64,000 bases of DNA from positions 30,475-94,474 of the forward strand of contig NZ_WTFT01000019.1 of the NCBI RefSeq assembly GCF_009861505.1. The letters are read 5' to 3'. How positions within the stretch are numbered: the stretch's first letter is position 1; every line of letters starts with the position of its first letter. This stretch comes from Pseudomonas izuensis (GTDB lineage: Bacteria > Pseudomonadota > Gammaproteobacteria > Pseudomonadales > Pseudomonadaceae). Below are positions 1-7,662 of this stretch, in pieces. The translations under genes were made by a program, and so were the position numbers. Below the pieces are notes generated by a model. It did not search any database, was not told the origin of the DNA, and saw only the letters and a program-made list of their open reading frames with translations.

Positions 1-70
1 ACCCGCTGTAAGAGCGGAACCCTAAGCAGCCGTTGCCGCAGGAATGGATATGTACTCGGTCAACAACATT

Positions 71-239
71 CAGGTCGGCTGTCAGGCCGCCATCGCTGCG
101 ATGCGGCGTCCCGACAAGCCAGCTCCCACAGGGATTGGATACATCCGCAAGAGACAGGTCGGCTGTCAGGCCGCCTTCGCTGCGATGCGGCGACCCGACA
201 AGCCCGCCCCCACAGGGGATTTGGGGATACCCGCAAAAT
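71..239. repeat. Two tandem ~84-bp direct repeats
   Basis: Two head-to-tail units start at 71 and 155. Their first ~70 bases differ at only a few positions. Each unit carries CAGGTCGGCTGTCAGGCCGC and then a GCTGCGATGCGGCG block. Each ends in a CCCACAGGG tail like the outer end of the REP elements elsewhere in the window. The rest of 1-243 holds no credible gene. The repeat sits just past the stop codon of the GMC oxidoreductase gene. Confidence 0.75.
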
Positions 240-243
240 CAAG

Positions 244-1932
244 TCAGACCCGCACGTTACGCCCCGGCAACGACGAGCGTTGGCTGCTCTCCCAGTTCTC
301 CACCAACCCCACCGGCACCTCCGATGCCGGCAGCATCGTTACCCCGCGCACCAGATCCGAAGCCCGCTCGGCCAGCATGATGGTCGGTGCATTGAGGTTG
401 CCGTTCGGCTCGGTCGGGAACACGGAGGAGTCGATCACCCGCAACCCGACAATGCCATGCACCCGCAATTCGGAATCCACCACCGCCATGTCGTCCTCGC
501 CCATACGGCACGAGCCACAGGGATGGTAGGTGCTTTCGAGGTTTTCACGGACGAAGGCGTCGATCTGTTCATCGGTTTGCACCAGCGGACCGGGGGCGAT
601 TTCGCCGTCGCGGAAACGGTCCATCGCCTTCTGGCCGATGATTTCCCGGGTCAGGCGGATGCAACGGCGGAAGCCTTCGCGGTCTTCTTCGCGTTGCAGG
701 TAGTTGAAGCGAATTTCCGGGTGTTCGTAAGGGTCGGCGGAACGGACCCGCACATAGCCGCGACTTTTCGGTTTGTTCGGCCCGGTGAGCACCATGAAGC
801 CGTGGCCCTTGATCGGTTTGTTGCCGTCGTAGCGCATGGCCGCCGGCAGGAAGTGGAACTGAATGTCCGGCCAGCGCAAGCCCTTGTCGGAGCGGATGAA
901 ACCGCCGGCCTCGAAGTGGTTGGTAGCGCCCAGGCCATCCTTGAACAGCAGCCAGCGCAGGCCGATCAACAACTTGCTCAGCGGGTCCATTTTGCTGTTG
1001 AGCGTCACCGGCTCCTTGCAGCCGAACTGGATGTACACCTCGGCGTGATCCTGCAGGTTCTCCCCGACTCCAGGCAGGTCATGACGCACGACGATCCCGG
1101 CTTTGCGCAGGACTTCGGCCGGGCCGATGCCGGAGCGTTGCAGCAGGTGCGGCGAACCGATGGGTCCGGACGAAATCAGCACTTCGCGGTTGCAATACAC
1201 CTCGTGGGTCTGGCCGTCGTGGTCATAGCGGATACCCACCGCGCGCTTGCCGTCGAGAATGATCTGCCGGGTCATTGCGTGGGTGATCACGGTCAGGTTC
1301 GGCCGACCCATGGCGGGCCGCAGGTAGGCATTGGCGGTGGAGCAGCGCACGCCATTTTTCACGGTCATGTGCATCGCACCAAAGCCTTCCTGCATGAAGC
1401 CGTTGCAGTCGTCGGTCTTGATGTAGCCCGCTTCGGCACCGGCCTCGACCCAGGCCCCGTACAGCGGGTTTTTCATGTGGTTGCCATTGGTGGTGTGCAG
1501 CGGTCCGGTTTGCCCGCGATAGCTGTCACCCCCCGACTCGTAGCTTTCGGCCCGCTTGAAGTACGGCAGGCAATTCTTATAACCCCAGCCTTGGGCGCCG
1601 AGGGTTTCCCATTCGTCGAAGTCATAGGCATGGCCACGGATGTAGACCAGGCCGTTGATCGACGATGACCCACCCAACACCTTGCCACGCGGGCAGTGAA
1701 TGCGCCGGCCATTGAGGTAAGTTTCCGGCTCGGTTTCGTAGCGCCAGTTGTACTTTTTGGTGTTCATCGGAATCGAAAACGCACTGGGCATCTGGATCAC
1801 CACACTGCGGTCGCTGCCACCGAATTCCAGCACCAGTACCGAGGTGCAAGGGTCTTCGCTCAGGCGGTTGGCCAACACACAACCGGCAGAGCCTGCGCCA
1901 ATGATGATGTAGTCGTATTTTTGCGTAGCCAT
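244..1932 (-). CDS. GMC-family alcohol dehydrogenase (choline dehydrogenase-like)
   Basis: FAD-dependent oxidoreductase of the glucose-methanol-choline family, 562 aa, close to BetA in length. The N-terminal dinucleotide fold reads IIIGAGSAGCVLANRL (about residues 9-24). GMC signature 1 is RGKVLGGSSSIN (about 83-94) and signature 2 is SGPIGSPHLLQRSGIGP (about 255-271). The C-terminal catalytic pair is in STYHPCGSCRMG and NGNLNAPTIM. It starts at ATG 1932 behind GGAG, three bases after the permease stop, and is the last gene of the operon. No betI or betB lies nearby, so choline is not assured. With the ureohydrolase and aldehyde dehydrogenase upstream, an alcohol leading to a guanidino acid is a candidate substrate (inference). 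Confidence 0.85.
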   Translation of the reverse strand: MATQKYDYIIIGAGSAGCVLANRLSEDPCTSVLVLEFGGSDRSVVIQMPSAFSIPMNTKKYNWRYETEPETYLNGRRIHCPRGKVLGGSSSINGLVYIRGHAYDFDEWETLGAQGWGYKNCLPYFKRAESYESGGDSYRGQTGPLHTTNGNHMKNPLYGAWVEAGAEAGYIKTDDCNGFMQEGFGAMHMTVKNGVRCSTANAYLRPAMGRPNLTVITHAMTRQIILDGKRAVGIRYDHDGQTHEVYCNREVLISSGPIGSPHLLQRSGIGPAEVLRKAGIVVRHDLPGVGENLQDHAEVYIQFGCKEPVTLNSKMDPLSKLLIGLRWLLFKDGLGATNHFEAGGFIRSDKGLRWPDIQFHFLPAAMRYDGNKPIKGHGFMVLTGPNKPKSRGYVRVRSADPYEHPEIRFNYLQREEDREGFRRCIRLTREIIGQKAMDRFRDGEIAPGPLVQTDEQIDAFVRENLESTYHPCGSCRMGEDDMAVVDSELRVHGIVGLRVIDSSVFPTEPNGNLNAPTIMLAERASDLVRGVTMLPASEVPVGLVENWESSQRSSLPGRNVRV

Positions 1933-1935
1933 GAT

Positions 1936-3489
1936 TTATCTCCGTACCGCCGACTCGTTGAACACGCTGAGCGAGTCGCCGGTGGTGTATTGCGGGCAGG
2001 TTTTTTCGATGTGCTGGATGACGGTTTCTTCACGCTTGAGATCGATCGAGCGGCTCAGCCAGTAGTACGCCAGCCCCGACACGATCAGCCCGACCAGCCA
2101 GGCGATGTCGATGCTGCCCAGCGCCTTGGCCAGCGGGCCGACATACACTTCGCGCTGCTCGACGCCATCAAAGATGTAGAAGAACGGGATCATCGAGATG
2201 AAGCCGATGGCGTACGCAGCGATGCCACGCAGGCCCCAGCTGCCGTAGAGGTTGCCGTGGGGCATGAAGAAATGCGGGATGGCGTAGCGGCCCTTGCGCA
2301 CGAAGAAGTAGTCGGTGAGGTTGACCGAGGTCCACGGCACCAGGAAGTACAACATCACCACCAGATAGATGCCGAGCACCGACAGGCCCTTGCCCGAGCT
2401 CTGGATGCTCAGGGCCACGCCCAGTTGCAGCAGGATCACGAAAGCAATCGCCAGGATGCGAGCCTTGCGGGTCGGTTCGATGTGCTTGATCGAGTCGACG
2501 CAGGTCAATGTGGTCAGCTTGGCGCTGTAGATGTTCATCGCGATCACCGGCAGGAACGCCAGGATGGTGATGACCACCACCGCCGTGCCCATCAGCGGCG
2601 ACACGGTGTTGCCGACTTGCCCCAGGGCCACCAGCACGTCGGTGGAGTGCAGGTGATCGGCCAGCCAGCCGCCAACGGAAATCATCCACGCACCGGACAA
2701 CGAGGCACCGAGGAACACCACGGCAATTAGCTTGCCGCTGGAGGTGTTCTTCGGCAGGTAACGCGAGTAGTCGGAGACATAGGGTGCGTAAGCGATGTTG
2801 TAACTGGCCGCTGCTGCGAACTGGGCGATGAAACCGGTCCAGTTGAAGCCCAGCGGCGCCGGTGCCACTTCGCCTTCGGCGAGTGCCGGCAGCACCGCAT
2901 CCGGCACCCAGCCCATCAGCACCGCCAACGTCACCAGACCGTACAGCGGCAGCGACAGGTACAACGCCCATTTGAAGCTGCGGTGCATCCAGTCATGGCC
3001 GAGAATCGCCAGCACCGCCGCCGGTATCGTCACCGCCACCGCGATCACCGTGGGGCTGAAACCGAACAGCGTGTGCAGCCCTTGCATCATCAGCACCAGG
3101 TTGACGATGTTGAAACCGGCGAACACGAACAGTGTCGCCAACAACACCAGAATCACCCCGCGATAACCGAACTGCGCCCGGGACTGGATCATCTGCGGCA
3201 GGCCCAGGTGCGGGCCTTGCGAACCATGAAAGGCCATGAACAGCGTGCCGAACATGATGCCCAGCGTGCCGGCGAGTGTGGTCCAGAGGGCGGTCAGGCC
3301 GACGCTGGGGCCGACGAAGCCGATGGTCATGGTGAAGAAAGTAAAGTTGCCGAGAAACCAGAACGGGCCCTGGCTCGACAGTTTGTCGGTACGCTCGCTT
3401 TCCGGGATGAAATCGATGGAATGACTCTCGACCACGGATTTGTCGTCGAGGATGGACACACTCGGAGCAGGCTTGGCGTCAATGTTCAT
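1936..3489 (-). CDS. NCS1-family permease (cytosine/purine/hydantoin type)
   Basis: Inner-membrane secondary transporter of the nucleobase-cation-symport-1 family, 517 aa with about 12 hydrophobic segments. Family hallmarks are the N-terminal IDFIPESER, the GLPQMIQSRAQFGYRG loop, YVSDYSRYLP mid-protein and the NLTDYFF segment near TM10. NCS1 members import neutral or basic nitrogen compounds such as cytosine, allantoin, hydantoin or thiamine, usually with Na+ or H+. It lies between the aldehyde dehydrogenase and GMC dehydrogenase genes, so it probably imports the substrate they process. A second NCS1 gene at 11827-13224 shares its key motifs. The substrate cannot be read from sequence alone. 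Confidence 0.88.
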   Translation of the reverse strand: MNIDAKPAPSVSILDDKSVVESHSIDFIPESERTDKLSSQGPFWFLGNFTFFTMTIGFVGPSVGLTALWTTLAGTLGIMFGTLFMAFHGSQGPHLGLPQMIQSRAQFGYRGVILVLLATLFVFAGFNIVNLVLMMQGLHTLFGFSPTVIAVAVTIPAAVLAILGHDWMHRSFKWALYLSLPLYGLVTLAVLMGWVPDAVLPALAEGEVAPAPLGFNWTGFIAQFAAAASYNIAYAPYVSDYSRYLPKNTSSGKLIAVVFLGASLSGAWMISVGGWLADHLHSTDVLVALGQVGNTVSPLMGTAVVVITILAFLPVIAMNIYSAKLTTLTCVDSIKHIEPTRKARILAIAFVILLQLGVALSIQSSGKGLSVLGIYLVVMLYFLVPWTSVNLTDYFFVRKGRYAIPHFFMPHGNLYGSWGLRGIAAYAIGFISMIPFFYIFDGVEQREVYVGPLAKALGSIDIAWLVGLIVSGLAYYWLSRSIDLKREETVIQHIEKTCPQYTTGDSLSVFNESAVRR

Positions 3490-3602
3490 GATGGTCTCTT
3501 ATTGTTGGAAGATCATGACGAGATAACCGCATTCTTTCGGGTGAACGACGTCCGGATGCCTCCTTGCAGTTCCAATTTATTCAAATACCCAAACCCTGCC
3601 TC

Positions 3603-3695
3603 TGTGGGAGCAAAGCTTGCTCGCGATAGCGGTCTGTCAGTAGACATCTCTGCTGGAAGTGCTGACGTCATCGCGAGCAAGCTTTGCTCCCACAG
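3603..3695. repeat. REPIN, AAGCTTGCTCGCGAT stem class
   Basis: Inverted pair: TGTGGGAGCAAAGCTTGCTC on the left and its reverse complement on the right, about 45 nt apart. It sits inside the operon between the aldehyde dehydrogenase stop and the NCS1 permease start, and could form a hairpin in the polycistronic mRNA. Confidence 0.85.
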
Positions 3696-3717
3696 AAGCG
3701 AGGCCGGTGTTCGGCAG

Positions 3718-5226
3718 TCAGGGCAAGGTGATCCACACCGCCTTGGTTTCGAGCAGGTAATCGAGCTGCTCGGCACCCAGGTCTTTGCCGAAACCGGACT
3801 GCTTGTAGCCACCGAACGGCATCGACGGGTCGAGGGTGCCGTGGGCGTTGACGTAGACCGAGCCCGCCTGCAACCGTGGGATCAGGCTGTGCACCTTGCC
3901 CAGGTCGTTGGAATACAGGGCCGCCGCCAGGCCATAGGCCGAGTCGTTGGCCAGGGCCAGCGCCTCTTCTTCATCGTCGAAGGGCGCGGTCACCAGCACC
4001 GGGCCGAAGATCTCTTCCTGGACGATGCGCATGTCGTTGCGGCAATGGGCGAAGATGGTCGGCTCGACGAAATAGCCCGGACCTTCGACTGGCTGGCCGC
4101 CGTAGACCAGTTCGGCGCCTTCACGCTTGCCGGTTTCGATGTACTCGGTCACCCGCTGCTTCTGCTGGGCCGATACCAGCGGGCCGATGAAGCAGTCCGG
4201 ATCCATGCCGGGCGCGATCTTCAAGGTCCGGGTGTAGGCGATCAGTTCGCGCAGGAATTGGTCATAGACGCTGCGATGAACATAGGCCCGCGTACCGGCG
4301 TCGCACACCTGCCCCGAGTTGAAAAACACGCCATTGGCAACCGCTTGCGCAGCGGCCGGAATGTCGGCATCGGCCAACACGATTACCGGTGATTTTCCTC
4401 CGAGTTCCAGGGTTAGTCGTTTCATTTCGTCCAGCGCGGCGCGGCCGACGGTGCGGCCCACCGGGGTCGAGCCGGTGAAGGTCAGTTTGTCGATGTCGGG
4501 GTGGGTGGCCATGGCCGCGCCGACCACGCTGCCGCGGCCGGTGACGATGTTGATCACACCGTCCGGAATCCCCGCTTGCTGCACCAGTTCGGCAAAACGC
4601 AGGGCCGACAGCGAGGTCAGTTCGGCGGGTTTGACCACCACGGTGCAACCGGTGGCCAACGCCGCCCCGAGTTTCCAGGCCATGGTTTGCAGGGGGAAGT
4701 TCCACGGCACGATGGCGCCGACCACACCCACCGCTTCCTTGCGCGTATAGGCCAGGTAATTGCCCGGCAGCGACGGCTCGACGGTGCGCCCGTGGAGCTT
4801 GGTCGCCCAACCGGCAAAATAACGCAGGGTATCGACCGTGCCCTGGATGTCGACATCCTTGGCAAACGCGACTGACTTGCCCATGTCGATTGATTCGATC
4901 TCGGCCAGTTCAGCAGCGTTTTCTTCAATCAGGTCCGCCAGACGTTGCATCAGCCGTTCGCGTTCCGCCGGTTTGGCCTGGCGCCAGGCGCCGCCGTCGA
5001 ACTGGGCGCGGGCAGCTTGCACGGCGCGGTCCAGATCCTCGACGGTGCCCATGGGGATGCGGGTGATCAGGCCTTCGGTCGATGGCTCGATGACTTCGGA
5101 GGTCTGGCCGTCGCTGGCCTCGACCCAGGCACCGCCGATGAACATTTTCTGGACCTTGCCGAGGAAGGTCTGGGTGGCTTCGCTGACGCCGTATTTCTGC
5201 AGGTAGCTTTTGACGTTCGTGTCCAT
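3718..5226 (-). CDS. NAD(P)-dependent aldehyde dehydrogenase
   Basis: ALDH superfamily enzyme of about 502 aa that oxidises an aldehyde to its acid. Visible motifs are the PWNFPLQTMAWKLGAALATG substrate/cofactor segment, the nucleotide-binding FTGSTPVGR, the general base Glu in LELGGKSP, the catalytic Cys in FFNSGQVCDAGTR and the C-terminal PFGGYKQSGFG. ATG 5226 has GAGAG at good spacing. ATG 5232 is possible but leaves only one base between GAGAG and the start. It follows the ureohydrolase gene by about 10 bases, so the two are co-transcribed. Its likely role is to oxidise the aldehyde made by the GMC dehydrogenase (inference from the operon). Confidence 0.9.
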   Translation of the reverse strand: MDTNVKSYLQKYGVSEATQTFLGKVQKMFIGGAWVEASDGQTSEVIEPSTEGLITRIPMGTVEDLDRAVQAARAQFDGGAWRQAKPAERERLMQRLADLIEENAAELAEIESIDMGKSVAFAKDVDIQGTVDTLRYFAGWATKLHGRTVEPSLPGNYLAYTRKEAVGVVGAIVPWNFPLQTMAWKLGAALATGCTVVVKPAELTSLSALRFAELVQQAGIPDGVINIVTGRGSVVGAAMATHPDIDKLTFTGSTPVGRTVGRAALDEMKRLTLELGGKSPVIVLADADIPAAAQAVANGVFFNSGQVCDAGTRAYVHRSVYDQFLRELIAYTRTLKIAPGMDPDCFIGPLVSAQQKQRVTEYIETGKREGAELVYGGQPVEGPGYFVEPTIFAHCRNDMRIVQEEIFGPVLVTAPFDDEEEALALANDSAYGLAAALYSNDLGKVHSLIPRLQAGSVYVNAHGTLDPSMPFGGYKQSGFGKDLGAEQLDYLLETKAVWITLP

Positions 5227-5236
5227 GTTCATGCTC

Positions 5237-6235
5237 TCAGGCCGGGCTGGCTTCGTGGATGGACTGCCGCGCCTGGGCGCGTTCGTGGAAGATGAAGCCG
5301 ATGCTGTTGAGCAGCAGTTGCGCGGCCAGAATCGAGGTCATGCCGGTCGGGTCGTAAACCGGCGCAACCTCCACCAGGTCCATGCCGACGATGTTGCCTT
5401 TGCTGCGTTTGGCCAGGGCCTGGATGATCTCCAGCACTTCGTAGTAGAGGAAGCCGCCGTGGCTGGGAGTGCCGGTGCCGGGGGCGATGGACGGGTCGAA
5501 ACCGTCGATGTCGATGGTGATGTAGTAGTTGATGTTCTGCGGGATCAGCGCCAGCACCCCGTCGACGCCCAAGCGACGAACATCGCGCACCGAAAGGATC
5601 TTCGAACCCGCCGCATGGGCCGCTTCGTAGTCGTCACGGTTGGACGACGACACGTTGCGTATGCCCATCTGGGTCATGCCGACAATGTGGTTCATTTCCG
5701 AGGCGCGGCGCAGCGGGTTGCCGTGGCCGTAGCGCACGCCATGGCGCTCGTCGACGAAATCCAGGTGCGCATCGAAATGGATGATGTGGATTGGTCCACG
5801 GCCTTCGAACGCCTTGATCACCGGCGCGTGCACCGAGTGATCGCCGCCGAGCACCACCGGCATGACTCCGGCATCGAGGATCTTGCGCACGGCGTATTCG
5901 GTGTTTTCGTTGCTGGTGACCATGTCGGTGTGGACGATGTCGGCATCACCGACGTCAACCATGCGCACGTCGGCGGCGGTCAGGTACATGACGTCATCTT
6001 CGTGGTCATAGGCGCCGGCATGGCCGAAGGAAAACAGCGTCGATGCCTCGCGAATGCCCCGTGGTCCGAAGCGTGCGCCGGAACGCCACTGGGTGCCCAT
6101 GTCGTTGGGCACACCAAGCACCGCCACATCCGCGTCCAGGGCATCCCAGTCGGTGCACACCGGGGATTTGCCGAAGGTGCAATGCCCCACGAAGGGCAGG
6201 TTCAGGCGGCCGGATTCATAACCGTTGTTCGACAT
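5237..6235 (-). CDS. Ureohydrolase (agmatinase/guanidinobutyrase family)
   Basis: Binuclear Mn2+ ureohydrolase of about 332 aa that splits urea from a guanidino compound. Metal-binding motifs are complete: GGDHS, DAHLDF and TIDIDGFDP, followed by SIAPGTGTPSHGG. The N-terminal part has the family element RSGARFGPRGIREA. ATG 6235 is preferred because GAGAGG lies six bases upstream; GTG 6250 would sit before that site. It is first in the operon and divergent from a LysR gene, the same arrangement as gbuA-gbuR of P. aeruginosa (4-guanidinobutyrate). Agmatine, guanidinobutyrate, guanidinopropionate or another guanidino acid are all possible; motifs alone do not decide. Confidence 0.87.
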   Translation of the reverse strand: MSNNGYESGRLNLPFVGHCTFGKSPVCTDWDALDADVAVLGVPNDMGTQWRSGARFGPRGIREASTLFSFGHAGAYDHEDDVMYLTAADVRMVDVGDADIVHTDMVTSNENTEYAVRKILDAGVMPVVLGGDHSVHAPVIKAFEGRGPIHIIHFDAHLDFVDERHGVRYGHGNPLRRASEMNHIVGMTQMGIRNVSSSNRDDYEAAHAAGSKILSVRDVRRLGVDGVLALIPQNINYYITIDIDGFDPSIAPGTGTPSHGGFLYYEVLEIIQALAKRSKGNIVGMDLVEVAPVYDPTGMTSILAAQLLLNSIGFIFHERAQARQSIHEASPA

Positions 6236-6311
6236 TTCAAGCCTCTCCACTTCTTGTTATCGGCTTGGCGGACTGCAGGGCGACCGCCGTTGGAGTGACT
6301 ATGGGCGCAGC

Positions 6312-6362
6312 TTTTCGTGGAAAAAATGCTAAACATCAGATACTCATATCGGCATTGCCGAT
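6312..6362. promoter_or_regulatory. Two T-N11-A LysR-type boxes in the divergent promoter
   Basis: Two dyads fit the LysR-regulator T-N11-A rule: TTTTCgtgGAAAA at 6312-6324 and ATCGGCattGCCGAT at 6348-6362 (T6349 to A6361). Their centres are about 37 bp apart, roughly 3.5 helical turns, as for paired regulatory and activation sites. They lie between the ureohydrolase start (6235) and the LysR start (6387). Confidence 0.5.
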
Positions 6363-6386
6363 GCATCCACACACGGGAGGTCCAGG

Positions 6387-7310
6387 GTGATTCAACTGCA
6401 CGATGTCGACCTGAAGTTGCTTCGGGTGTTTGCCACGATTGTCCGCTGTGGCGGCTTCTCCGCGGCGCAGGCGGCGCTGAACGCCGGCCAGTCGACCATC
6501 AGCGAACAGATGACCCATCTGGAGACCCGGCTCGGGGTCAAGCTCTGCCAGCGCGGGCGCAGTGGCTTTCGCCTGACCGAGCAAGGCGTGGCGATTCACG
6601 AAGCCACCCAGCGCCTGCTCTCGGCGGTGGAAAATTTCTGCATGGACGCCGACGTGCTCAAGCAGCACATCAGCGGCAAGCTCAACCTGGGGATCATCGA
6701 CAGCACCATCACCGATCCGGACTCGCCGATCCCGCGCACCACCCAGCGCTTCGTCTCGCGGGGGCACGATGTGCACCTCAGCGTCTACGTCGGTGAACCC
6801 GCCGAACTGGAGGAACGGGTACTCGACGGTCGCTTGCACCTGGCCATCGGGCACTTCCCGATCCATGTGCCGGGGCTGTTGCATTCGCCGCTGTATCAGG
6901 AAGCCCTGGGGCTGTATTGCGGGCGCCGCCATCCGCTGTTCGGCAGCCAGGCCGAAGGCGATGATCTGCTCGAAGAGATCAGCACCAGCCGCATTGTCGT
7001 GCGCGGCTACATGCAGCAATACGATCTGGAGCACCTGGGCGTCAGCAAGGCGGCAGCGACCGTGGACAATATCGAGGCCCTGGCGATCCTGATCATCTCC
7101 GGCGCCTACCTGGGCTTTCTACCGGCCCACTTCGCCGCCCAGTGGATCAAGTCCGGGGAGATGCACCAGCTTGCCCCGCAGAGTCTGCAACTGATGTCGC
7201 CGTTCGACGTGATCACCCGGCGCGGCACGGCGTCACCGCCAATACTCCAGGCGTTCCTCGAAGACCTGGCGGCCTGTTCGCGCAAAGCGCCACCATCCGA
7301 GAGGCGCTGA
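6387..7310 (+). CDS. LysR-type transcriptional regulator
   Basis: LysR-family DNA-binding activator or repressor, 307 aa. The N-terminal winged helix-turn-helix covers about residues 4-62, with GGFSAAQAALNAGQSTISEQ as the recognition part and RLTEQG closing the wing. The rest is the periplasmic-binding-like effector domain. The start is GTG 6387, preceded by GGGAGG. It is divergent from the ureohydrolase operon, so it most likely controls that operon and itself through the boxes at 6312-6362. It is positionally equivalent to GbuR. The effector is probably the guanidino substrate or its product (inference). Confidence 0.9.
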   Translation: MIQLHDVDLKLLRVFATIVRCGGFSAAQAALNAGQSTISEQMTHLETRLGVKLCQRGRSGFRLTEQGVAIHEATQRLLSAVENFCMDADVLKQHISGKLNLGIIDSTITDPDSPIPRTTQRFVSRGHDVHLSVYVGEPAELEERVLDGRLHLAIGHFPIHVPGLLHSPLYQEALGLYCGRRHPLFGSQAEGDDLLEEISTSRIVVRGYMQQYDLEHLGVSKAAATVDNIEALAILIISGAYLGFLPAHFAAQWIKSGEMHQLAPQSLQLMSPFDVITRRGTASPPILQAFLEDLAACSRKAPPSERR

Positions 7311-7476
7311 CGGACTTTCCTTTGTGGGAGCTGTACGCAAATCGCTACACCGTAGTGAAATCAAGACAAGCCCCTGATAACCCGCCTGGCCCGGACTTCG
7401 CTCGCCAATGCCTGCATGGCTGTATTGATTTCAGTACGGAACGCCTGCGCCACTCAATCAAAAAAACACATAAGCC

Positions 7477-7492
7477 TTTGTTTTAAAACAAA
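7477..7492. promoter_or_regulatory. Perfect 16-bp AT-rich palindrome upstream of glyA
   Basis: TTTGTTTTAAAACAAA equals its own reverse complement. It ends ten bases before the -24 element of the predicted sigma-54 promoter. It could be an operator or a bending site; no matching regulator was recognised. Confidence 0.4.
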
Positions 7493-7502
7493 TAATAAAT
7501 AC

Positions 7503-7517
7503 TGGCATCGCCCTTGC
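7503..7517 (+). promoter_or_regulatory. Predicted sigma-54 (-24/-12) promoter for glyA
   Basis: TGGCATCGCCCTTGC matches the RpoN consensus TGGCAC-N5-TTGC, with the required GG-N10-GC spacing (GG 7504-7505, GC 7516-7517). Transcription would start near 7529, giving a leader of about 134 nt before the glyA ATG at 7663. An enhancer-binding protein site is expected upstream. Confidence 0.6.
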
Positions 7518-7547
7518 GAATAACAACGTCCAACAACAACGAAACCC

Positions 7548-7638
7548 TGTAGGAGCAAAGCTTGCTCGCGATGGCCGTTACGCGGTCTATCTGATGAACT
7601 GCGTCATCGTTCATCGCGAGCAAGCTTTGCTCCCACAG
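7548..7638. repeat. REPIN in the glyA leader, AAGCTTGCTCGCGAT class
   Basis: Left arm TGTAGGAGCAAAGCTTGCTC, right arm its near reverse complement ending TCCCACAG. It lies downstream of the predicted sigma-54 start site and ends 24 bases before the glyA ATG, so it would be part of the glyA mRNA leader. Confidence 0.85.
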
Positions 7639-7662
7639 GAGTACAACCAAGGGGACTCCACC

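Larger units (their letters stand above)
7311..7662 (+). other. Intergenic leader region of glyA
   Basis: This 352-bp gap has no credible gene. It holds a degenerate half REP (TGTGGGAGCTGTACGCAAATC near 7323), an AT-rich stretch with a perfect palindrome at 7477-7492, a sigma-54-type promoter at 7503-7517 and a full REPIN at 7548-7638. A single CGGAACG at 7437-7443 resembles half of the site I recall for the glycine-responsive activator GcsR; one half-site is weak evidence. Confidence 0.6.

Noticed and set aside
244..1932. Naming the GMC oxidoreductase betA
   Set aside because: No betI, betB or choline transporter is adjacent and the operon partners point to another substrate.
6236..6386. 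Guanidine riboswitch in front of the ureohydrolase operon
   Set aside because: No paired ACGR-loop hairpins or other known guanidine aptamer pattern was seen; the gap is explained by LysR-type boxes.
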